A stretch of 64,000 bases of DNA from Nonlabens sp. Lineage in GTDB: Bacteria > Bacteroidota > Bacteroidia > Flavobacteriales > Flavobacteriaceae. The translations under genes were made by a program, and so were the position numbers. Positions 58,256-64,000 of the stretch are shown one piece after another. The notes below the pieces were generated by a model that saw only the letters and a list, made by a program, of their open reading frames with translations, was not told the origin of the DNA and did no database searches. Numbering within the stretch: the stretch's first letter is position 1; every line of letters starts with the position of its first letter. The stretch is taken from contig JAHDIQ010000004.1 of the NCBI GenBank assembly GCA_020630715.1, positions 198,522 to 262,521 of the forward strand. Reading direction: 5' to 3'.

Positions 58256-59392
58256 ATGAAAGTAGCCATTGTATGTTATCCCACTTTTGGTGGTAGTGGA
58301 GTAGTAGCGACCATACTAGGTATGGAACTAGCCCAGCGCGGTCACGAGATTCATTTTGTGACCTATAAACAACCAGTACGCCTAGAATTACTCGCAAAGA
58401 ACATCTTCTTTCATGAGGTGAATGTTGAAGAATATCCTTTATTCCATTATCAGCCTTATGATCTTGCATTATCTAGTAAACTAGTAAATGTGGTACAAGA
58501 ATGTGGAATAGAGTTGCTTCACGTACATTATGCCATACCACACGCTTATGCTGGATATATGGCGCAACAAATGCTAAAAGATAAAGGAATTACTTTACCT
58601 ATGGTAACTACTTTACATGGTACTGATATTACACTAGTAGGAAATCATCCGGTATATAAACCTAGTGTTACTTTTAGTATTAATAACAGTGATGTGGTCA
58701 CATCAGTAAGTGATAGTTTAAAACAGGATACGCTTCAGTTATTTGATATTCATAAACACATTGATGTGGTTCCTAATTTTATTGATATGTCCCAATATCA
58801 AAAAGAATTTAAGGATTGCGATCGTTCTGTAATGGCATTTCCTCAGGAACGCATCATCACACATTTAAGTAATATGCGCCCTGTAAAACGTATTATGGAT
58901 GTGGTAAAGGTTTTTGAAAAGGTTCAGAAAAAAATACCAGCTATTTTACTGATGGTAGGTGATGGACCAGAACGATCTGCTGCAGAGGAATATGCCAAAT
59001 CTAAAAACCTACAACTCAAGATTAAATGGGTAGGTAATAGTACAGAGATCGATCGCATTCTATGTTTTACAGATTTGTTTTTATTACCTTCAGAAAAGGA
59101 AAGCTTTGGTCTTGCAGCACTAGAAGCGATGGCTAATCGCACACCAGTCATTTCTTCAAATACAGGTGGATTACCAGAAGTTAATGATGATGGCATCACA
59201 GGATATACCTTAAACGTAGGAGATGTAGATGGAATGGCCCAGAAAGCAATTCATATCTTAGAGGACGATGATCGTTTACAAGGTTTTAAGAATAACGCTT
59301 TCGCGAAAGCAAAACAATTTGACATTCAATTAATAATACCACAATATGAGAAATTATATGAATCAGTGCTCAAGACTGCTTCTCGCAGTTAG
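58256..59392 (+). CDS. bshA: N-acetyl-alpha-D-glucosaminyl L-malate synthase, BshA
   Basis: The 378-residue GT4 glycosyltransferase joins GlcNAc from UDP-GlcNAc to L-malate, the first step of bacillithiol synthesis. Diagnostic sequence includes 'CYPTFGGSGVVATILG' at the N-terminus, 'HVHYAIPHAYAGYMAQQ', 'TTLHGTDITLVG' and the nucleotide-binding 'SEKESFGLAALEAMA' with the GT4 E-x7-E pattern. It is cytoplasmic. bshB and bshC are not in the window. It follows the GH3 gene after 18 bases and overlaps the next gene by 47 bases. A palindrome copy encodes 'NAFAKAKQF' near the C-terminus. Confidence 0.95.
   Translation: MKVAIVCYPTFGGSGVVATILGMELAQRGHEIHFVTYKQPVRLELLAKNIFFHEVNVEEYPLFHYQPYDLALSSKLVNVVQECGIELLHVHYAIPHAYAGYMAQQMLKDKGITLPMVTTLHGTDITLVGNHPVYKPSVTFSINNSDVVTSVSDSLKQDTLQLFDIHKHIDVVPNFIDMSQYQKEFKDCDRSVMAFPQERIITHLSNMRPVKRIMDVVKVFEKVQKKIPAILLMVGDGPERSAAEEYAKSKNLQLKIKWVGNSTEIDRILCFTDLFLLPSEKESFGLAALEAMANRTPVISSNTGGLPEVNDDGITGYTLNVGDVDGMAQKAIHILEDDDRLQGFKNNAFAKAKQFDIQLIIPQYEKLYESVLKTASRS
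59296..59311. repeat. Iterated palindrome, end variant, inside bshA
   Basis: CGCTTTCGCGAAAGCA has a perfect 14-base core and is read as A-F-A-K-A in the C-terminal helix of BshA. Confidence 0.88.
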
Positions 59393-59825
59393 TTTATGTC
59401 TAACAGTGGCATGCGGTAGCAAATCAAATATGAAAGGAGAAGACGCAAATAAATCTGATCAAGAACTTTATACAGTCATTGAACAAGGTGATATGAGTAA
59501 TCATAACACTCAGGAAGTAATCGTTATCATTTCAATGGAAGAATTAAACGAGGTATATGCTGAAATCAATAGTACGCGTAGACCAGGTTTACCTATTCCT
59601 AAAATAGATTTTGACAATTATACAGTAGTAGCTGCATTTGCAGGAACTAAATCTAATGGTGGTTATAGCGTGATAATTGATACTAGTGAAACGGATGATA
59701 CGTTACATTTTGCTTGTTCTTTAAAGTCACCTGATCCTATGCAACCAGTAACCATGGCAATTACAACACCTTTTATGCTTGTAAAAGCTTTAAAAGCAGA
59801 TAAAAAAATAACAGCTTCTTTCTAG
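59346..59825 (+). CDS. PrcB-like lipoprotein
   Basis: The 159-residue protein has a lipoprotein signal with the lipobox 'LTVAC' and a C-terminal domain matching PrcB ('DNYTVVAAFAGTKSNGGYSVII'), a family named for a component of the Treponema dentilysin protease complex. It is probably anchored to the outer membrane facing the periplasm or surface; a protease-related role is inferred. It overlaps the end of bshA by 47 bases in another frame, implying co-translation. An ATG at 59358 is an alternative start. The end contains the terminator for the opposing gene. Confidence 0.82.
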   Translation: MRNYMNQCSRLLLAVSLCLTVACGSKSNMKGEDANKSDQELYTVIEQGDMSNHNTQEVIVIISMEELNEVYAEINSTRRPGLPIPKIDFDNYTVVAAFAGTKSNGGYSVIIDTSETDDTLHFACSLKSPDPMQPVTMAITTPFMLVKALKADKKITASF

Positions 59826-59836
59826 GAAGCTATTAT
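59808..59836 (-). terminator. Terminator of the small barrel gene, overlapping the opposing stop codon
   Basis: ATAACAGCTTC and GAAGCTATTAT pair over 11 bases with one mismatch. On the minus strand seven T residues follow. It covers the stop codon of the plus-strand PrcB-like gene (59823-59825) and ends 24 bases after the minus-strand stop. Confidence 0.75.
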
Positions 59837-59859
59837 CAAAGTAATGGATTAATGAGTTT

Positions 59860-60354
59860 TTAAAATTGATACCTGACGCCTAGTGCTATATCAGTATCTA
59901 GACCATCTCTAAAATCACCAAAGTATAATTCAGGTCTAAAGTCTAGAGATAATTGCAATGGAATATCAAAGTTATATTCAATCCCAATCTGACCAGCGGC
60001 ATGTAAGAAAAATTCTGAATCGTTATCAAAACGATCTCTTCCGTTAAAATCGTCATCTAAATTAGCAGTTCCAAAACCAGCACCTGCACCAGCATACCAG
60101 TTAAAGCCATCCTCAATATTCCATATCCATTGATAAATTCCAGTTACTTTATAACCATTAAAATTATTTCCTGATTCAATACCTAGATCAATTTCTAGAC
60201 GATTTATATCACCTAACGCACGTTGATATGTGATTTCTGCACCATATCCATCGCCGTCTCCTAAACGCAGTCCTATGGCGTGATCTGCAATATCCTGTGA
60301 ATATGCATTTACTGCAAAAAAGCTAATAAGTAATAATGTGATTGTTTTTTTCAT
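59860..60354 (-). CDS. Small outer-membrane beta-barrel protein
   Basis: The 164-residue protein has a signal peptide (1-19, 'FFAVNAYSQ') and alternating amphipathic strands ('HAIGLRLGDGDGYGAEITYQRAL', 'WNWYAGAGAGFGTANLD'-like 'FNWYAGAGAGFGTANL') ending in '...LGVRYQF', the C-terminal Phe typical of outer-membrane barrels. The function is unknown. It lies 62 bases downstream of the TonB-dependent receptor and may be co-transcribed with it. Confidence 0.83.
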   Translation of the reverse strand: MKKTITLLLISFFAVNAYSQDIADHAIGLRLGDGDGYGAEITYQRALGDINRLEIDLGIESGNNFNGYKVTGIYQWIWNIEDGFNWYAGAGAGFGTANLDDDFNGRDRFDNDSEFFLHAAGQIGIEYNFDIPLQLSLDFRPELYFGDFRDGLDTDIALGVRYQF

Positions 60355-60416
60355 CTCTTTTATGTGTTTAGTAGTTCTACGATTAAAAACACGGTTTAGA
60401 TGTAAATGTTACACTT

Positions 60417-62891
60417 TTATCCTTCAAATTCAAAATCATCACCACCACTACGTCCATTGCGTTCATCTCTTTTTTGCTGGTTGAATCTATAGATAAACGT
60501 TACAATAAACTGTCGCTCACGCCATTGAAAATCAGAATCTGAAATAAACGATGGTGTGACCATACCATTAACCGTTATATCAGGACCTTGTAAAGTACTT
60601 TGTCTTCTACGGCTGTTAAACACGTCACTCACATTTGCAGTGATCGTTGCGCGCTCATCCCATAAATCCTTACTAGCGGCTAGGTTTAAGGATCCTATTC
60701 CTGCTCTGGTTCCTTGTGCGTTTGCATCTGAACCGCGATAATTAAAACGAATCTGTAGATCTATTTCAGATGGTAAGGTAAGTTTTTGATTCAATCTAGC
60801 TGAATAAGCGGTATTAGAAAACCCAAAGTCTTGATCACCAAAAAAGCCTTCGGTCGTATTATTAAATAAGTTAAAGTCACTATTAATAGTCCACCATTTA
60901 AATGGTCTGTAAGTTAGTGTTAACTCATATCCTAAGCGATCTTGCGTAGATAGATTCACAGGGAATCGTCTAATTACAGGATCACCATTATCTGTGATTT
61001 CACCAGTCTCTTCCTGTATAAATTCCCAGTTATCTTCACTACGATTAAAATATACAGAAGAGCTTAATGTTACTTTCTCCCATCTTTTAATGTAGGCTAA
61101 CTCTAAACTATTTGCAAATGAAGGGTTAAGGTCTACGTTTCCTTGAAAGATATTTGATTCACTACTACGACTAGGAAATGGATTAAGAAAGCGACCTCTA
61201 GGTCTACGTACTCTTCTATTATAACCTAAAGTAAGGTTTTCACCATCTGCGATCTCATATCCTAAGTTTACAGTAGGGAAGAGGCTGCCATAATTTTTCT
61301 TAGAAGTGTCGTTAGTAGTTTCTTGGAAAATATCAACATCTGTTATTTCATATCGCAGTCCTGCTAGAAATGAAAATTTATTCATTTTACGACCATACTG
61401 CGTGTAAAACGCATTAATTAGTTCCTGGTACCTAAAAGTATTATTAAGTCCAGCATCCGGTATAAGTGCTGGATCAGTAGTAGAAAAATCACGTTCTGCT
61501 AAGAAAAACGAAGTAGTGATATCTCTATAATTACCGCGGTATCCTGCTTCAAAGTTTATATTTTCTCCTATAGGAAGTTCGTAGTCTATTTGTAATAGCG
61601 CGTTTTTTTCTTGGGTATCTTGATCTTGAAACTCTACATCATTTAAAATATCATTAACGGTATCTGTTTCCAGGATGTTTGCTAGTTCTTGTTCTATTTC
61701 CTGACCATACTGCAAGTTTGCAGATAATCTCTGGCCATTATCTCCTATATTATTAATGTAATCTAACGTAAACTGAATGTCGTCTTCATTCTCTCCTTCA
61801 CCTTCAGTTCTTAAAGTTGCTTCATTCAGAGTTCCATCTGTAGCAAAACGGTCAATAGTGTTTGTAGTAACATCATCATCATTACCATAACGATATACTA
61901 GATTTGCGACTAGGTTACTACTATCTGTTAAGTCATACTTTGCTCCAAAACTAGTGAAGAGACTTCTACCTAATCGATCAAATTCACGATTCTCATTTAC
62001 TAAATCGTTTTGGGCATCATCAGAAAAAAACTGAGTACTGCTACTTGCGTTTCCAGGAGTAGTGCGGTAACGCCATCCAGTATTTGTAAAAAAATTCCAT
62101 TTATTCTTTCTGTAGTTACCATTAAAACTTAATCCTAGTCGTTCTGGAATCCCTGATTCTAATTGTAGGTTTCCATTAAATCCTCTAAGTGATTGTTTTC
62201 TTAATACGATATTTAAGATACCTGCAGTACCTTCTGCATCGTATCTAGCACTAGGTGAGGTAATGACCTCAACTTTTTCTATGGCTTCTGCTGGAATTTG
62301 TCTTAAGGCATCTGCACCATTAATACCTACTAGTGCGCTAGGTCTACCATCTATGAAAATGGTTACGTTTTCATTTCCTCTTAAAGATACATTACCTTCT
62401 ACATCTACCTGTACTGATGGTACGTTATCTAGAACATCACTGGCAGATCCGCCTCGTACGGTAAGATCTTTTCCAATATTGTAGATTTTTTTATCCAGTC
62501 TTATATCTACAGTGGTTTTCTCTGCAATAACAATAGCGGCGTCTAATTCTGCAACATCGATACTCATGGTGATAGTTCCTAAATCGATATCATCGGTTAC
62601 TATTACATCATTTTTAGTGATTGTTTTAAAGGTGATGTATTCGTATTTGATATCATACGTTCCTGGAGTAATAAGTAGCTCGTATTTCCCGTCGATATCT
62701 GTAATTCCTCCTTGAGGTACTGCATTAGCTTGTTTGCTTATAAACGATACGGTTGCAAATTCTAAAGGTTCTTTAGTTGATTGATCAATTAAAACACCGT
62801 TTACTTTAACTTTTTTAGATGTATTAGGCTTCTGGCTGTAACTTGTTGCTATTCCTGCAAGAAAGAATAATAGTACGTAATGTAGTTTCAT
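60417..62891 (-). CDS. TonB-dependent receptor with CarboxypepD_reg domain
   Basis: The 824-residue protein has a signal peptide, an N-terminal carboxypeptidase-regulatory-like domain (about 27-112, 'VLIDQSTKEPLEFATVSF'), a plug domain (about 135-235, 'VRGGSASDVLDNVPSVQVDVEGNVSLRG') and a long outer-membrane barrel ending in a C-terminal acidic tail after 'FIVTFIYRFNQ'. It is of the OMP_b-brl type common in flavobacteria and imports or exports large substrates using TonB energy. No SusD partner is adjacent, and the substrate is unknown. A -7 element lies 35 bases upstream. Confidence 0.92.
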   Translation of the reverse strand: MKLHYVLLFFLAGIATSYSQKPNTSKKVKVNGVLIDQSTKEPLEFATVSFISKQANAVPQGGITDIDGKYELLITPGTYDIKYEYITFKTITKNDVIVTDDIDLGTITMSIDVAELDAAIVIAEKTTVDIRLDKKIYNIGKDLTVRGGSASDVLDNVPSVQVDVEGNVSLRGNENVTIFIDGRPSALVGINGADALRQIPAEAIEKVEVITSPSARYDAEGTAGILNIVLRKQSLRGFNGNLQLESGIPERLGLSFNGNYRKNKWNFFTNTGWRYRTTPGNASSSTQFFSDDAQNDLVNENREFDRLGRSLFTSFGAKYDLTDSSNLVANLVYRYGNDDDVTTNTIDRFATDGTLNEATLRTEGEGENEDDIQFTLDYINNIGDNGQRLSANLQYGQEIEQELANILETDTVNDILNDVEFQDQDTQEKNALLQIDYELPIGENINFEAGYRGNYRDITTSFFLAERDFSTTDPALIPDAGLNNTFRYQELINAFYTQYGRKMNKFSFLAGLRYEITDVDIFQETTNDTSKKNYGSLFPTVNLGYEIADGENLTLGYNRRVRRPRGRFLNPFPSRSSESNIFQGNVDLNPSFANSLELAYIKRWEKVTLSSSVYFNRSEDNWEFIQEETGEITDNGDPVIRRFPVNLSTQDRLGYELTLTYRPFKWWTINSDFNLFNNTTEGFFGDQDFGFSNTAYSARLNQKLTLPSEIDLQIRFNYRGSDANAQGTRAGIGSLNLAASKDLWDERATITANVSDVFNSRRRQSTLQGPDITVNGMVTPSFISDSDFQWRERQFIVTFIYRFNQQKRDERNGRSGGDDFEFEG

Positions 62892-62926
62892 GAATGGTTT
62901 GCTACTTAATTATTCAAGTATGACCA

Positions 62927-62934
62927 CAAAACTA
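62927..62934 (-). promoter_or_regulatory. -7 element TAGTTTTG upstream of the TonB-dependent receptor
   Basis: A perfect TAnnTTTG match lies 35 bases before the ATG at 62891. No good -33 box is at the expected spacing. Confidence 0.45.
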
Positions 62935-63037
62935 TCGGTAGGTTTAAGCCGTGAAAGCTAAACTTAAGTTAACGTATTAAACCATAATGAATCTAGATAA
63001 AAAACAAAATCACTGCAATGCTAGTCTATGGCTACTA

Positions 63038-64000
63038 CTACAACTGATCAGAAGGTTTTTCCTGACCTTGAAGCATTAGGAATGCTTTAAGAAACGCGTC
63101 CAGATCACCATTCATTACGGCGTCCACATTACCAGTTTCATGAGCGGTGCGTACATCTTTTACCAGCTTATATGGATGCATCACATAGTTGCGTATTTGT
63201 GAGCCCCATTCTATTTTCATTTTCCCAGCCTCTATCTCGTCGCGAGCGGCATTGCGTTTTTGTAATTCTATTTCAAAAAGTTGAGACTTCAACATTTGCA
63301 TTGCTTTCTCACGATTCTCTAACTGTGATCTAGTCTCTGAATTATGAATAACGATTCCAGATGGATGGTGCGTTAAAATAGCTTTAGTTTCTACCTTATT
63401 TACATTTTGCCCACCAGCACCACTAGATCGTGCAAAATCCCATGAAATATCTGCTGGATTAATGTCAATATTAATAGAATCATCTGCCAGCGGATATACA
63501 TATACCGATGCAAATGATGTATGACGCTTTGCATTTGAATCAAATGGTGAGATACGTACTAGACGATGCACACCGTTTTCACCCTTTAACCAGCCAAAAC
63601 TATAATCTCCTTCTATTTCTAAGGTTACGGTTTTAATACCAGCGACATCACCTGCCTGAAAATTCAATTCTTTTACCTTGTAACCACTTTTTTCTGCCCA
63701 CATCATATACATGCGCATGAGCATTTCTGCCCAGTCACAAGATTCTGTTCCACCAGCTCCAGCAGTAATTTGTAATACTGCACTCATGTCATCACCTTCA
63801 TTAGATAACATGTTTTTAAACTCCAGTTTTTCTACGATTGCTAGTCCAGAATGATACTTATCAGTAACATCTTTTTCTGTTGCGTCGCCTTCTTTATAAA
63901 AGTCGTATAATATTTCAGCTTCTTCTGCCAGCGTTACGGCTGTAGTATAATCTGTGGTCCATTGCTTTTTATTACGCAACTCTTTCATGATTAATTCTGC
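63038..64000 (-). CDS. prfB: Peptide chain release factor 2 (RF2), C-terminal part
   Basis: The 321 visible residues lack the N-terminus, which lies beyond the window edge; the frame is open through base 64000. RF2 reads UGA and UAA stop codons and triggers peptide release. The stop-codon recognition motif SPF is in 'VRISPFDSNAKRHTSFASV', the catalytic GGQ in 'RSSGAGGQNVNKVETK', and 'SAVLQITAGAGGTESCDWAEML' is present. Whether the usual programmed +1 frameshift exists upstream cannot be seen here. Confidence 0.95.
   Translation of the reverse strand, partial: AELIMKELRNKKQWTTDYTTAVTLAEEAEILYDFYKEGDATEKDVTDKYHSGLAIVEKLEFKNMLSNEGDDMSAVLQITAGAGGTESCDWAEMLMRMYMMWAEKSGYKVKELNFQAGDVAGIKTVTLEIEGDYSFGWLKGENGVHRLVRISPFDSNAKRHTSFASVYVYPLADDSINIDINPADISWDFARSSGAGGQNVNKVETKAILTHHPSGIVIHNSETRSQLENREKAMQMLKSQLFEIELQKRNAARDEIEAGKMKIEWGSQIRNYVMHPYKLVKDVRTAHETGNVDAVMNGDLDAFLKAFLMLQGQEKPSDQL

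Noticed and set aside
63989-64000. Programmed frameshift of prfB
   Set aside because: The usual frameshift site is near codon 25, beyond the end of the window, so nothing can be said.

Overview
This is one 64-kb stretch of an AT-rich chromosome, almost certainly from a marine flavobacterium (Bacteroidota, Flavobacteriaceae). The signs are type IX secretion cargo with type B sorting tails, a BshA bacillithiol gene, DUF4252/ECF sigma and DUF3857 families, a short RpoD of 287 residues, a CarboxypepD_reg/TonB-dependent receptor, and many TAnnTTTG (-7) promoter elements just upstream of start codons. The genus is not provable from the window; a relative of Nonlabens or Dokdonia is a guess. No rRNA, tRNA, CRISPR array, transposase or prophage was seen. 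Coding density is high: no gene-free stretch exceeds about 250 bases, the longest being 18706-18952, 23880-24103 and 10037-10241.

Layout. 1-7.7 kb: the 3' end of murA, a secreted protein, a pseudouridine synthase, a tiny basic ORF divergent from an HTH-like regulator, two DUF3857 proteins and a beta-carbonic anhydrase. 7.9-11.3 kb: an ECF sigma/anti-sigma/DUF4252 operon and ychF. 11.4-21 kb: an MFS carrier, GT2 glycosyltransferase and DUF4199 operon, ribosomal protein L31, an MtfA-like peptidase, SodC, a DUF1905 protein with a hydrolase-OsmC fusion, RpoD, CrcB and an SRPBCC/GyrI-like protein. 21-26.4 kb: a NarL-type two-component operon, an M28 peptidase and an MscS channel. 26.6-33.5 kb: a MarR-led beta-oxidation operon with two four-helix-bundle (IVP) genes inserted in it. 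33.7-42 kb: three large secreted paralogues with PKD domains and type B tails. 42-49.5 kb: an ABC-2 exporter, a divergent kinase-fold-like protein, an NdpA/pRiA4b-ORF3 cluster, CtaA, MiaE, an NTF2-like protein and a second MarR. 49.6-64 kb: a beta-barrel protein, a hybrid histidine kinase, a PhnA-like protein, two DoxX-like membrane proteins, a tandem trio of tiny membrane proteins, a GH3/beta-lactamase fusion, bshA and a PrcB-like lipoprotein, a small barrel protein, a large TonB-dependent receptor and the 3' part of prfB.

The most striking signal does not belong to any gene. A 16-bp palindrome, CGCTTTCGCGAAAGCG, occurs about 20 times (14 copies with a perfect 14-bp core), roughly every 3 kb. 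It lies both in gaps and inside unrelated genes, in all three reading frames, never twice in the same gene, and more evenly spaced than chance. It looks like a genus-level highly iterated palindrome, comparable in concept to cyanobacterial HIP1, and its function cannot be read from the sequence. Other regulatory signals are a pair of NarL-type 7-2-7 boxes around the two-component operon, an inverted repeat over the marR-fad promoter, and hairpin terminators that lie partly inside the ends of opposing genes.
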